Source: an uncultured Pseudohongiella sp. (GTDB lineage Bacteria > Pseudomonadota > Gammaproteobacteria > Pseudomonadales > Pseudohongiellaceae). From it: DNA of 64,000 nt. Location of the stretch: contig OX638341.1 of NCBI GenBank assembly GCA_951812965.1, positions 912,438 through 976,437 on the forward strand. Direction: 5' to 3'. A program made the translations under genes and the position numbers. Below the pieces are notes generated by a model. The model did no database searches. It saw only the letters and a list, made by a program, of their open reading frames with translations, and was not told where the DNA came from. This document shows positions 18,121 through 26,532 of this stretch, piece after piece. Position 1 is the stretch's first letter. Each line of letters begins with the position of its first letter.

Positions 18121-18360
18121 CTAGCCGCTTCTTGGCTGCACGACGATGTCGAGCCCCAGGGTCCGCAAGGTTTTTAGGATTTTTCCAATCTCGGCGGTTT
18201 CCTTGCCGCGTTCGAATTCGGAAAGGAAGCGCGTACTCAGGTTACCGAGCCCGGAGACTGTTTCAAGCGTCAATCCCTTGTCTTTGCGGTGGGCGCGCAC
18301 CAGGCGGCCGAGATCCCCGGTTGACTGGATTCGTCCATAGGAAATATCGTTCTTGGCCAT
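18121..18360 (-). CDS. hipB: HipB-like XRE antitoxin
   Basis: 79 residues with a Cro/C1-type helix-turn-helix (LGRLVRAHRKDKGLTLETVS, then LSTRFLSEFERGKETAEIGK) and a short C-terminal beta-strand (LGLDIVVQPRSG). It should neutralise the downstream HipA and repress the shared promoter. Three palindromes just upstream (18377-18443) are candidate operators. Confidence 0.88.
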   Translation of the reverse strand: MAKNDISYGRIQSTGDLGRLVRAHRKDKGLTLETVSGLGNLSTRFLSEFERGKETAEIGKILKTLRTLGLDIVVQPRSG

Positions 18361-18376
18361 CTTCGATGCCCTGAAG

Positions 18377-18443
18377 TTTTACCGTGCGGTAAAAATTAGC
18401 AATTTTCAAAGCTTGAATCAAGCTAAATATCACGAGCGTGATA
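18377..18443 (-). promoter_or_regulatory. Candidate hipBA operator array
   Basis: Three short palindromes lie directly upstream of hipB: TTTTACCGTGCGGTAAAA (18377-18394), AGCTTGAATCAAGCT (18410-18424) and TATCACGAGCGTGATA (18428-18443). Centre spacings are about 31 and 19 bases. The first, 16 bases from the start codon, is the strongest operator candidate. Autorepression by HipB through multiple palindromes is the rule in this family; which site is used here cannot be told. Confidence 0.5.
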
Positions 18444-18595
18444 ATTAGAATTAGTTTTGAGGAGTAAGATCAAGTAACATCACGTACGGTACAATTTTGC
18501 TTCCACTGCGTACGCCATGCGCAAATGTCCGTCACTCAGGCGTTTGTTAGACTAACGCCGATCACGAAACGCATGAAAATTGCGGGGAGAAAGAA

Positions 18596-18919
18596 ATGAA
18601 ACTGAGAAACGTCTGGTTGCTGCTGGCCATTGTCGGTGCAGTGGCCCCCTGGTATTACATAATCGTCTACTTAGCCGGAAACCCGATCGATCTATTCGCA
18701 TTCCTGGCAGCCGCGGCGGTTAACGATGCATCGACGGCCTTCGTCGCCGACCTGGTAGTTTCCTCGCTTGTGTTCTGGATCTATATTTTCTCGCGCCGCC
18801 CCAGCGGCCCGGCGCCATGGCCGTTCATCATCATTAACCTGATCATCGGCCTCAGTTGCGCCCTGCCCGCATATCTATGGGCCGCTAGTCGAGCAAAATT
18901 TCGTGAAGGGCAGAATTGA
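18596..18919 (+). CDS. DUF2834 small membrane protein
   Basis: 107 residues with three hydrophobic helices (about 5-25, 48-67 and 74-96) and the DUF2834 features WYYIIVYLAGNPIDLFAFLA, NDASTAFVADLVVSSLVFWIY and PFIIINLIIGLSCALPAYL. An inner-membrane protein of unknown role. ATG 18596 follows GGGGAGAAAG. It stands alone between hipBA and an HTH gene. Confidence 0.8.
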   Translation: MKLRNVWLLLAIVGAVAPWYYIIVYLAGNPIDLFAFLAAAAVNDASTAFVADLVVSSLVFWIYIFSRRPSGPAPWPFIIINLIIGLSCALPAYLWAASRAKFREGQN

Positions 18920-18949
18920 TAGGCGGCACACCTCGTTGCAAGTGGATGC

Positions 18950-19801
18950 ATGATCGATACTATCGAAGTCGAATCGGTCGAGGATCTTGCGGAAGGTCTG
19001 ATCAAGTACCGAATTTCGTCGGGACTGAGCCAGCGAGCGCTGGCAAAGCGTCTGGAAGTAAAGGAGCAACAGATCCAGCGATACGAAGCGACGCGCTATG
19101 AATCTGCCAGTTACCAGCGGCTTTGCGACGTTTCGCGGGCGCTGGGCATGAATTGGCGCCATGCCGAAATGCTGGGCGATGCGAGGCAGCGGCATCCCGC
19201 TGCGATGATTGTGGCGGGAGTCCGCGACCAGGCGCGTCGCGATTCCGGCCAATGGGTGTTCGTAGATATAGGTTTTTCGAGGGACCAAAGTAGTTGCGGC
19301 ATTGCGATCGGCGATTCGCGGCCTCGCAATGTCCGCTTTAGTGATCTGGCGCCCTGTATCGCGCGAGAATTGGAGTCGGATACGGCGCCATTAAATTTGC
19401 TCATCGAAGCGCCGCTTTCGGTTGCGTTCAATGCGGGCGGGAATCCGACGGGCCGCAGTATAGAGAGGAAGAACGGGAAAACACGATACTGGTACATGCA
19501 GGGGAGCGCTGTTATGTTGCTGGCAACCATGCATCTTGTGCGGGACTTGTACGAAATCCGACCCACGCGGGAAGTCCGGCTTTTCGAAGGTTTCGCGTCC
19601 TTCAAGCGCAAGGAGAAGCACCACTCCCACGCAGGTGATGTTTCGAATCTGCGGCGTGTTGTCTGGGGCGAACGCGACAGGGGAAAAATCGTTGACGCGG
19701 AAGGGCTAAAGATGAGAGATGAAGACATTCTCGTTTCCTCATTCTTAGTATTGGGAATGGATTTAGGGATTCCCCCGGTGGTAGTGGCTGACGGTTCTTG
19801 A
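18950..19801 (+). CDS. XRE helix-turn-helix protein fused to an RNase H-like (DUF429-like) domain
   Basis: 283 residues. Residues ~10-65 are a Cro/C1 HTH (LIKYRISSGLSQRALAKRLE, EQQIQRYEATRYESASYQRL). After a linker, residues ~100-283 show VFVDIGFSRDQSSCGIAIGD, LNLLIEAPLSVAFN, YWYMQGSAVMLLATMHL, VRLFEGFASFK and HSHAGDV. This order of hydrophobic strands ending in Asp/Glu resembles RNase H-fold proteins of the DUF429 type. The domain call is my inference from the pattern. The two halves together suggest a DNA-binding nuclease or regulator; no partner gene is adjacent. Confidence 0.55.
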   Translation: MIDTIEVESVEDLAEGLIKYRISSGLSQRALAKRLEVKEQQIQRYEATRYESASYQRLCDVSRALGMNWRHAEMLGDARQRHPAAMIVAGVRDQARRDSGQWVFVDIGFSRDQSSCGIAIGDSRPRNVRFSDLAPCIARELESDTAPLNLLIEAPLSVAFNAGGNPTGRSIERKNGKTRYWYMQGSAVMLLATMHLVRDLYEIRPTREVRLFEGFASFKRKEKHHSHAGDVSNLRRVVWGERDRGKIVDAEGLKMRDEDILVSSFLVLGMDLGIPPVVVADGS

Positions 19802-19896
19802 CGTCGCTGGATAAACCGTACCCCGGCGCGCTTGCGGGCGCCGCAACGCCGGTCTGAAGTGACTTGTTGTTTTCGAAGCAATAGAGAGTTCAAACC

Positions 19897-20286
19897 ATGC
19901 AAACGATTCACCTGGAACAGGAACTCGCCTGCCCGGCAAGCGCGGTATGGGAAGTCGTATCCGACGTCTGCAGGTCGGACTGGGTGCCGATGGTCGATTC
20001 GATCGACTTAGAAGACGATGTGCGCTCATTCGAGATGGAGGGAGTGGGGCCGGTCAGGGAGCGGATACTCGAAGTCGACCATGAAGCACTGTGTCTGCGT
20101 TACAGTGCCATAAGCACTCCGGCGAACATCGAACATCATCTGGCGACTATTCGAATCCTGCCTAACGGAGATTCCTGCCTGCTGCAATGGACCACCGAAA
20201 TTGCGCCGGACCAATACGCCGACACCGTACGCGGCGGCATGCAGTTATCCATAGCCGGATTACGGAAAGTGTTGGGGCTGGAGTAG
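19897..20286 (+). CDS. SRPBCC/polyketide-cyclase-like small protein
   Basis: 129 residues fitting the START-like helix-grip fold: N-terminal strand TIHLEQELACPASAVWEVVS, the conserved WVPMVDSI segment, a run of beta-strands and a long C-terminal helix (GGMQLSIAGLRKVLGLE). Such proteins bind small hydrophobic ligands; no ligand can be named. No signal peptide. Not obviously linked to neighbours. Confidence 0.75.
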   Translation: MQTIHLEQELACPASAVWEVVSDVCRSDWVPMVDSIDLEDDVRSFEMEGVGPVRERILEVDHEALCLRYSAISTPANIEHHLATIRILPNGDSCLLQWTTEIAPDQYADTVRGGMQLSIAGLRKVLGLE

Positions 20287-20304
20287 TCCCGGGCGCGCAC
20301 TCAA

Positions 20305-20715
20305 CTATTCGAAGTCGTAGTCTTTCCAGTACTGGATGCGGTATTTCAAGGGGTCGGCGAGGATGGTTTCGCGGGAAGCGGTCACTTCCTCGGCCGTGAT
20401 CGGCTGGAAGTCCTCGGGCAGGGTGTCGGCGTTGAATTCCAAGAGTACCCAGTTCACCACGGCCGCCAGTTCGGCGTCGGTCAGGGGCGTCTGTGATGAT
20501 CCCGGCACCTTGACCAGGTAGGGTCGCATTTCCTCGACTACCATCATGCGACCCAGTTCATCGTGCAAGGTTGGCACATTGGGAGGGTTGCCGATGCCCG
20601 ATGGCAGGTGGCAGCCGCTGCAATAGAGCAGATAATTCGTGCGCGGGCTCGCGCCGAGCGCCGCCTTAGCGGCGAGCAGGGCAATCAAGAGCAGGGCGGC
20701 GGAAAAAACTCTCAT
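20305..20715 (-). CDS. Periplasmic c-type cytochrome of the amine dehydrogenase operon
   Basis: 136 residues. A Sec signal (ALLLIALLAAKAALGA) is followed by one haem-c motif, CSGCH (32-36), and methionines near GRMMVVEEM that could supply the axial ligand. One haem only, so it is not the dihaem MauG. It is the last gene of the mauBEDA-like operon and lies 21 bases after mauA. No amicyanin gene is present, so this cytochrome is the likely electron acceptor for the reduced tryptophylquinone enzyme. Confidence 0.8.
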   Translation of the reverse strand: MRVFSAALLLIALLAAKAALGASPRTNYLLYCSGCHLPSGIGNPPNVPTLHDELGRMMVVEEMRPYLVKVPGSSQTPLTDAELAAVVNWVLLEFNADTLPEDFQPITAEEVTASRETILADPLKYRIQYWKDYDFE

Positions 20716-20736
20716 ATCTTTCGTGAATCTCCGGCG

Positions 20737-21276
20737 TTATTGACTGGCGTCTCCGAGCACCAGCGCCACGGTGCAATGATAACTGGTGTGCTCGACGCCG
20801 AAACACCACAGTACCGTGCTGCTGTTGCTGTTGAAATACACCGGCTTGTCGCCTTCGGTGTTGTGGCAGCCGCAACGGCCGCATGCCGCCTTGCCGCAGC
20901 AATCGTTGTAGGAAATCAGATATTCCCGGTCGTCGAGCGGATTGCGGCAGGTTCCGACCCAGGTGATTGGTGAAGGTTCCGCCCCCGGTGGGCAGGTGCG
21001 ATGGCTGCCTCCGCAGCAACTGCACAACTGGCCGCTTAATGCGCAATAGCGCCAGTATTCGCAGGTTTGGGGGTCGCCGACTTCGCGCAGGGTCGTTTCC
21101 TGGGCGAAGGCGCGGGCCACCGGCAGGAGCGGCAATGCCGCCGCGCCCGTAAGAAACAGACCCAGCCGGGAAAGAAAGTTGCGGCGTGAAAGGCGTCGAG
21201 CCAGCGCCAGCGTAGTGCGGCGGGCATGTTCATCTACCCAATACCAGCCGCGATCCATAATCCGATTTGCGTTCAT
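20737..21276 (-). CDS. mauA: Methylamine/aromatic amine dehydrogenase light chain (TTQ subunit)
   Basis: 179 residues. A Tat leader (SRRNFLSRLG) is followed by the cysteine-rich mature chain: CEYWRYCALSGQLCSCCGGS, CPPGAEPSPITWVGTC, ISYNDCCGKAACGRCGC and WCFGVEHTSYHC. Trp106 and Trp157 correspond to the two tryptophans that are oxidised and cross-linked into tryptophan tryptophylquinone. The many cysteines form the family's disulfide network, which needs MauD/MauE. Substrate (methylamine or arylalkylamine) cannot be fixed by sequence; the B-E-D-A gene order is shared by both mau and aau operons. Confidence 0.92.
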   Translation of the reverse strand: MNANRIMDRGWYWVDEHARRTTLALARRLSRRNFLSRLGLFLTGAAALPLLPVARAFAQETTLREVGDPQTCEYWRYCALSGQLCSCCGGSHRTCPPGAEPSPITWVGTCRNPLDDREYLISYNDCCGKAACGRCGCHNTEGDKPVYFNSNSSTVLWCFGVEHTSYHCTVALVLGDASQ

Positions 21277-21950
21277 GATGTCTGTTCCAAGGCGGAGGAC
21301 TTGTATTCATCTTGATCTTCCTGATCTTCCTGCTTATGGGGCGCATTGCGCGCAACGAACTCCTGAATGCTGGCGACTCCCGTTTCCATGGATTCCAGCA
21401 GACTTTCCAGATGTTCCCGGGAATTCACGAGCCCCTTGCTCTTGAGAATTCCGTCGTTGCCGATCAGCAGCGCGAAAGGCAGCTTGCTGACCTGGTAGGT
21501 CATTCCGAGTTGCATGGAAATGACGTAGGGATAATCGGTGATGCGCAGGTCCTTCACATAGGCCCTGTGCTGCTGCAACTGCTGTTCGTTTTCCGCGCCG
21601 TCGCTGGCGAAGACGAGCGCGAGGCGGCCCTGTTCGGAATTCACCAGCGACTTTGCCGTTGGCACTAGAGATTTGCAGACCGGACAGGTCGGCGAAATGA
21701 ACAGCACCAGCATGGCGCCGGGGTCCGGTTTTTCGCCGCCGATTGCGACGCTCTTGCCGTCGAGCGCAGTGATTTCCATTGCCGTAGTGAGTTCGCCGAC
21801 CTTTGGACCGTTGGTGGGCAGCAGGGCGCCGGCGGGCGCCACGCGCTCGTGCAATACACCGACCTGGCGGGCGAGGGCGAGGACGAGCAGGGAAAGGCCG
21901 ACGACCAACACCCAAAGGACGACGTTCGAGGCGAGCAGCGCCTGGGTCAT
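21273..21950 (-). CDS. mauD: MauD-like thiol-disulfide protein
   Basis: 225 residues. An N-terminal membrane anchor (residues 8-28) precedes a thioredoxin-like domain with CPVC at 89-92 (FISPTCPVCKSLVPTAKSLV) and the cis-Pro region KLPFALLIGNDGI. The family helps form the six disulfides of the amine dehydrogenase light chain. It overlaps mauA by 4 bases and mauE by 4 bases, showing tight translational coupling. The charged, Glu/Asp-rich C-terminal tail is longer than I would expect for the family. Confidence 0.9.
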   Translation of the reverse strand: MTQALLASNVVLWVLVVGLSLLVLALARQVGVLHERVAPAGALLPTNGPKVGELTTAMEITALDGKSVAIGGEKPDPGAMLVLFISPTCPVCKSLVPTAKSLVNSEQGRLALVFASDGAENEQQLQQHRAYVKDLRITDYPYVISMQLGMTYQVSKLPFALLIGNDGILKSKGLVNSREHLESLLESMETGVASIQEFVARNAPHKQEDQEDQDEYKSSALEQTS

Positions 21951-22513
21951 CTCGGGTCGCTCCCCGCCGCCGGCTTGCGCCAGGAATCGATCGACTGGGC
22001 GTTCAGCAGCAACTGGTTGCCTCCGGCGTATATCAGGGCCAGCACGAGACAGGCGCCGACCAATCCCGCGTAATCGATCAACAGCAATTCCCGGGCCGTG
22101 GCCGGTAGCGCCGCCGTGAGCGCCGCGGCGATCAGTAACGCGTTGCGCAACAGAAGGTGGTTGCTCAATTGCTGGCCGCTTCCGCCGGCAGCGCCGAAAC
22201 CGCAGCCGCAGTCGATAAAAGTGCGACCCCGCAACAGATTCAGACCGATCGCCAGCGTATAGATTCCAAACAGGGCGGCGGTTGCGGGCGCGGTCATCGA
22301 AAGATTCCAGCCCAGCGCCCAGGCGATGGCCAGGCCGGCTTCAAGTATGGCGAGCAGCCAGGCCGCCGGCGCCGTCAACGCTTCGGGCAATATCCGGTAC
22401 GCCGCCAGAATGCCGCGAAAGCGGACCCGATCGCTCAGCTTGTGCCAGGCGGCCGCCGCCAGCAGCAGGGCGAAGGCCAGTGCAAGTACCTTGATGTAGA
22501 GCGGATCGAGCAT
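21947..22513 (-). CDS. mauE: MauE-like membrane protein
   Basis: 188 residues, four to five hydrophobic helices, and the DoxX/MauE-type motif RGRTFIDCGCGFG, whose cysteines probably exchange electrons with MauD. Needed for maturation of the cysteine-rich light chain. It starts 3 bases after the mauB stop and overlaps mauD. Confidence 0.88.
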   Translation of the reverse strand: MLDPLYIKVLALAFALLLAAAAWHKLSDRVRFRGILAAYRILPEALTAPAAWLLAILEAGLAIAWALGWNLSMTAPATAALFGIYTLAIGLNLLRGRTFIDCGCGFGAAGGSGQQLSNHLLLRNALLIAAALTAALPATARELLLIDYAGLVGACLVLALIYAGGNQLLLNAQSIDSWRKPAAGSDPR

Positions 22514-22516
22514 GAA

Positions 22517-23605
22517 TCAGAAATCCTCATACATGGAAGCGCCGGGGGCGTCGATCGTGCGCTCGTGTCTGAATGTCATGGCATCGAAGATCTCGGTGCT
22601 TCCGGAACTGGTGCCGACGATCAACTTCGGCGAAGTCTCCTGGGTAACCGTTAGATGGTCAGCGGGGTCTTCGAGTTCCAGCCGGTGCGCACGGTGCTGG
22701 CTGGCCAGATCGATCACCCAGATTTCATCGCCTGGATCGTGATGGGTGTCCACCGGCCCTTCATGCATGGCCACGTACAGCAATCCGGAATCGCGATGCA
22801 CATCGACGAATTCAAAGCCGCCGGGCCGCCATCCGGACTCGTCTTCGCCGACGATGCTCCAGCCTTCGCTGATGTTGATTTCATCGTCGTCGGTGCTGAC
22901 TTCGAAGATGACCCCGGCATGAGTGATCAGCAGCCAACCGTCGGCGGTTCTGGCCGCGCGGTCAAAGACCGCGTCTTCCTGGACGTTGAAGAACACTTCC
23001 GAGCGGACGCGGTTTTCCTCGAAACCGCTGATGTCGAGTTGGCTGAGTTGCAAGGTGCCGTCGCCGCAAATCAACAGAAAATCGTTATCCGCCACCGGCA
23101 GGATGATCGCGCAGCCGGGCGTGGACATCTCGTAGACGAACTCGCGGTCGGCCACATCGACGATGCTTACCGAATAGCCCGGATTCATGTTGAGCACCGC
23201 CAGATGGCGGCCGTTGCCGAGCAGACCGAGGTGGGTGCGTACTGGGAGACGCGCCATGTGATTGGGAATCTCGATCTCGGCAACCGGGCTCAGATTGGCA
23301 TAGTCATAGATCGCCACGATGTCGGTGCGGTCGCCGTGCACATTGCGCGAATAATAGGATTCCGCGGCGTAGAACTCGCCACGCGGCAGATAGGGGGCTA
23401 CCGCCGGCGTGCGGTTGGAAAGCGAAATCGTGCCGAACATTTCGCCGGTCTCGGCGCTGAAAATGCGGGCGCCGTTGCCTGACTTGATAATGAACCAGTT
23501 CGTCCCGTGATCCGGCATGGTTTCCATAGTGATCTCTTCCGGAAAAACCTGGGCGAAGGCGCCGGAAATGAAAACCAGACTGGCCACTAGCATGATGAGC
23601 CGCAT
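22517..23605 (-). CDS. mauB: Amine dehydrogenase heavy chain
   Basis: 362 residues with a Sec signal (LIMLVASLVFISGAFA) and a seven-bladed beta-propeller of the Me-amine-dh_H family. Typical segments are ARIFSAETGEMFGTISLS, YLPRGEFYAAESYYSR, GDRTDIVAIYD and a tail with DEIWVIDLASQHRAHRLEL. The heavy chain forms the alpha2-beta2 tetramer with the TTQ light chain in the periplasm. It is the first gene of the operon. No mauF or mauG gene is in the window, so TTQ maturation must use genes elsewhere. Confidence 0.88.
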   Translation of the reverse strand: MRLIMLVASLVFISGAFAQVFPEEITMETMPDHGTNWFIIKSGNGARIFSAETGEMFGTISLSNRTPAVAPYLPRGEFYAAESYYSRNVHGDRTDIVAIYDYANLSPVAEIEIPNHMARLPVRTHLGLLGNGRHLAVLNMNPGYSVSIVDVADREFVYEMSTPGCAIILPVADNDFLLICGDGTLQLSQLDISGFEENRVRSEVFFNVQEDAVFDRAARTADGWLLITHAGVIFEVSTDDDEINISEGWSIVGEDESGWRPGGFEFVDVHRDSGLLYVAMHEGPVDTHHDPGDEIWVIDLASQHRAHRLELEDPADHLTVTQETSPKLIVGTSSGSTEIFDAMTFRHERTIDAPGASMYEDF

Positions 23606-23745
23606 AGTTGCTCCCCCTTGAAGATGTGTGCGCCCTAGATGGAAGCGCTTTCCGCTGCTGGAATTTCCGGGCGCGGAAATTCCGGAAACTAACTAACGAT
23701 TGATACTACAGATACACCGGCAAAGCAATCAGGTGCGCGGGATGG

Positions 23746-23773
23746 GTAGGGGCGACGCATGCCTCGCCCCTAC
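23746..23773. repeat. Interspersed palindrome, copy 3
   Basis: GTAGGGGCGACGCATG followed by CCTCGCCCCTAC. It is the full-length form of the repeat with the GTAGGGG/CCCCTAC outer arms and one mismatch in the inner stem. It lies between the mau operon promoter region and the amidase 3' end. Confidence 0.85.
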
Positions 23774-23788
23774 ATTTGGACCATACCT

Positions 23789-24649
23789 TCAGGGCGGGTC
23801 TCCCCGGCGGTATTTCTCGAGCAGGCTCCAGAGGATCGCCATGGTTTCGACATCCGGTTCGCCGGAATAATCGGCAGGGCGGAACCGCAGTTGCATCGCG
23901 CGGACGGCAAAGCGGGTCTGGTTGTCCATCTCGCCCGTAGGTTCAACCTGGTAACCGAGCCTGAGCAATGCGGACTGAAGTCTTTCGACGGTCGGAGGCC
24001 CGATTTCGAATTGCGATTGGTAACGCGACCGGGTTTCCTCGTCATACCAGGCGCCGATGCCTTCCTCGTACAACCGTTGCCAGGGGAACAGCGGGCCCGG
24101 GTCCGACCGGCGCATGATGGCGATATCGGAGTGGGCGACGAAGTCGAGCGGATCGATTCCGGGGTAGCGTTGCTGAATTCCCTTGAGCAACTCGATCGTC
24201 ATCTCGATCTGCGCCTCGCTGAAAGGCAGAAATTCGCATGTCAGGGCTTCCAGCCCGCTGTCCGAAGTCGCGTCCGGCGCAGTCACACAATCGAATTCGT
24301 TGACGATTTCGATACCGATCGAGTGGTCGTTTAGCGCCGTTTCTCCCGCCCAGTAGCTGCGGCCCGCGTGCCAGGCCCTTTGCTGCTCGTCGACAAACTG
24401 GTGCAAGCGCAGCCGGCCGCGCCGGTAGGTCGGGTCGTTTTCCGCGGGAATCAGATAGTGTGAACTGACCGGGTTCTCCGTCCGCGTGGTGAGCAATCTG
24501 ACGGATTCGGCAAAATTTTCCGAAGTGGCGTGAATCACCACATAGTCCACGCGGCTGTTCTGGTTGGTCGATTCGATAAAGACAACGCTCGAACAGGCCG
24601 CCATCAACAGCGGCAAAATCAGCAATTGCGCTATTTTCATCAGCATCAT
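23789..24649 (-). CDS. N-acetylmuramoyl-L-alanine amidase lipoprotein (AmiD-like)
   Basis: 286 residues from the first ATG; the ATG at 24640 has better spacing to GAGG and may be the true start. The lipobox LMAAC is followed by an Amidase_2 domain (YVVIHATSENFAES, WHAGRSYWAG, SIGIEIVNEF, FVAHSDIA) with its zinc histidines, and a C-terminal peptidoglycan-binding domain (RLQSALLRLGYQVEPTGEMD). An outer-membrane lipoprotein that cleaves or recycles cell-wall peptides. Probably monocistronic. Confidence 0.88.
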   Translation of the reverse strand: MMLMKIAQLLILPLLMAACSSVVFIESTNQNSRVDYVVIHATSENFAESVRLLTTRTENPVSSHYLIPAENDPTYRRGRLRLHQFVDEQQRAWHAGRSYWAGETALNDHSIGIEIVNEFDCVTAPDATSDSGLEALTCEFLPFSEAQIEMTIELLKGIQQRYPGIDPLDFVAHSDIAIMRRSDPGPLFPWQRLYEEGIGAWYDEETRSRYQSQFEIGPPTVERLQSALLRLGYQVEPTGEMDNQTRFAVRAMQLRFRPADYSGEPDVETMAILWSLLEKYRRGDPP

Positions 24650-24793
24650 GCCTCATTATTGTCTGCCCCCTCGCGGGGACCGTAATTGTGACAGCACAGT
24701 CGGTAAGGTCAACGTGGAGCGCTTGCTTTCGGACGAAACGGTTTTTGCCCTATCATCGGGGCCGATTCGAGTCGTCCGCGGGAGGCATGCCGC

Positions 24794-26509
24794 TTGAATT
24801 CCGACAACCTGCTTGCCACGGCGGCAAGCTGTGTGCTGTTCATGGCGCTGGTGGCGTGGATTTCGTATCGCCAGACCCGGGGACAGACCAGTACCCGGGA
24901 CGGCTATTTCCTCGCCGGCCGCGGCCTCGGCGCCACTTTCATCGCCGGATCGCTTCTGCTTACGAATCTTTCGGCGGAACAACTGATCGGTCTGAACGGC
25001 TCCGCCTACGGCTTCAACTTGAGCAGCATGGCCTGGGAGGTCACCGCCGCCCTGGCGACCGTGTGCATGGCGTTTGTGTTTTTGCCGCGCTATCTGGCGG
25101 GAGCGTTTTCCACCTTGCCGCAGTTTCTCGCAGACCGCTTCGACGACACCGTGCGCCGGATGACGGTCATCCTGTTCATGGTCGGTTATGCGCTGGTCAC
25201 GATTCCCGGCGTACTCTATTCGGGCTCGATCGCGGTCCTGCAATTTTTCGATGTGCCGCAACTGCTCGGCGTCGGCCGGTTTCCCGCACTGGTCTTCACC
25301 ATCGTGCTGATCGGTGTGATCGGTTCGGGCTACGCGGTTTTCGGCGGGCTCAGGGCTGTGGCGGTTTCGGATACGATCAACGGCGTTGGCCTGCTGATCG
25401 TCGGTCTCGCGATTCCCCTGCTGGCCCTGGCGAAACTGGGTGAGGGCAGCATCGGCGACGGACTGACTGTCCTCGTCACTACCGAATCGCACAAGTTGAA
25501 CGCTATCGGTACGCCGGACGACCCGACTCCGTTCGCTACGATCTTCACCGGCATGATTTTCGCCAACCTGTTTTACTGGTGCACCAATCAGTACGTCATC
25601 CAGCGCACCCTGGGAGCGCGCAATCTGGCCGAGGGGCAGAAAGGCGTGCTGTTTTCCGGATTCTTCAAGGTGCTCGTGCCAATCATGATGATGATTCCGG
25701 GCGTGATAGCCTTCCACCTGTACGGCGAAGGACTCGATACCATCGATCTGGCGTACCCGCGGCTGATCCGCGATGTGCTGCCGGTTTATGCCGCCGGGTT
25801 CTTTCTAGCGGTGCTGCTCGGCGCGGTGTTCAGTTCCTTCAATTCCCTGCTCAACAGCGCCGCCACGTTGTTCTGCCTCGACGTCTGGGGGCCATTGCAG
25901 AAGAGAGAGCTCGACGACGACGAGATGTTACGCGTTGCCAAGCGCGCCGGAATCTGCATCGCGCTGGTTTCCTTCATGATCGCGCCGATGCTGCAATTCG
26001 CGCCGGAAGGGTTGTGGCAGATCATTCGCATCTTCACCGGCTTCTACAATATCCCGGTGATCGCGATAGTCATGGTCGGCCTGTTCACCCGTCGCACGCC
26101 GGCGCTCGGCCCGAAGATCGTCATTATTTTCCACATCATCGCCTATGGCCTGTTCCAGTTCGTCTTCGGTGAGCGCACCGGCCTGCATTTCCTGCACTTG
26201 TACGCGATTCTGTTCGCGGTCGAGGTGCTGATCATGCTGGCGGTCGGCTGGATTCGTCCTCGGCAGGAAGTATGGACGTTCCAGCGCCGTGAACTTGTCG
26301 ACCTGACGCCCTGGCGCTTCGCGATTCCCTGCGCGGTTACATTGCTCTCCTGCGTCGTCGCGCTTTATCTGCTGTTTTCGCCCATTGGACTGGTGGACGG
26401 AGTTAGTGCAGCATTCTGGCCCTTGCTGGGATTACTGGCGCTCGGCAATTTGATCGTATGGATGTGGCGCCCGGGAGTATCCGCCTCGGCCTTGCTGCCG
26501 GACGCCTGA
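24794..26509 (+). CDS. Sodium:solute symporter (SSS/SLC5 family)
   Basis: 571 residues with about 14 hydrophobic helices and the SSF signatures GYFLAGRGLGATFIAGSLLL, TNLSAEQLIGLNG and GLRAVAVSDTINGVGLL. The start is TTG 24794, eight bases after GGGAGG (24780-24785); a nearby ATG at 24787 is out of frame. SGLT-like members carry sugars with sodium. The next gene is a xylose-reductase-like aldo/keto reductase 23 bases on, so sugar or polyol uptake is the best guess, not proven. Confidence 0.88.
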   Translation: MNSDNLLATAASCVLFMALVAWISYRQTRGQTSTRDGYFLAGRGLGATFIAGSLLLTNLSAEQLIGLNGSAYGFNLSSMAWEVTAALATVCMAFVFLPRYLAGAFSTLPQFLADRFDDTVRRMTVILFMVGYALVTIPGVLYSGSIAVLQFFDVPQLLGVGRFPALVFTIVLIGVIGSGYAVFGGLRAVAVSDTINGVGLLIVGLAIPLLALAKLGEGSIGDGLTVLVTTESHKLNAIGTPDDPTPFATIFTGMIFANLFYWCTNQYVIQRTLGARNLAEGQKGVLFSGFFKVLVPIMMMIPGVIAFHLYGEGLDTIDLAYPRLIRDVLPVYAAGFFLAVLLGAVFSSFNSLLNSAATLFCLDVWGPLQKRELDDDEMLRVAKRAGICIALVSFMIAPMLQFAPEGLWQIIRIFTGFYNIPVIAIVMVGLFTRRTPALGPKIVIIFHIIAYGLFQFVFGERTGLHFLHLYAILFAVEVLIMLAVGWIRPRQEVWTFQRRELVDLTPWRFAIPCAVTLLSCVVALYLLFSPIGLVDGVSAAFWPLLGLLALGNLIVWMWRPGVSASALLPDA

Positions 26510-26532
26510 AAAACGTGAGGAAACGTAAAAAG

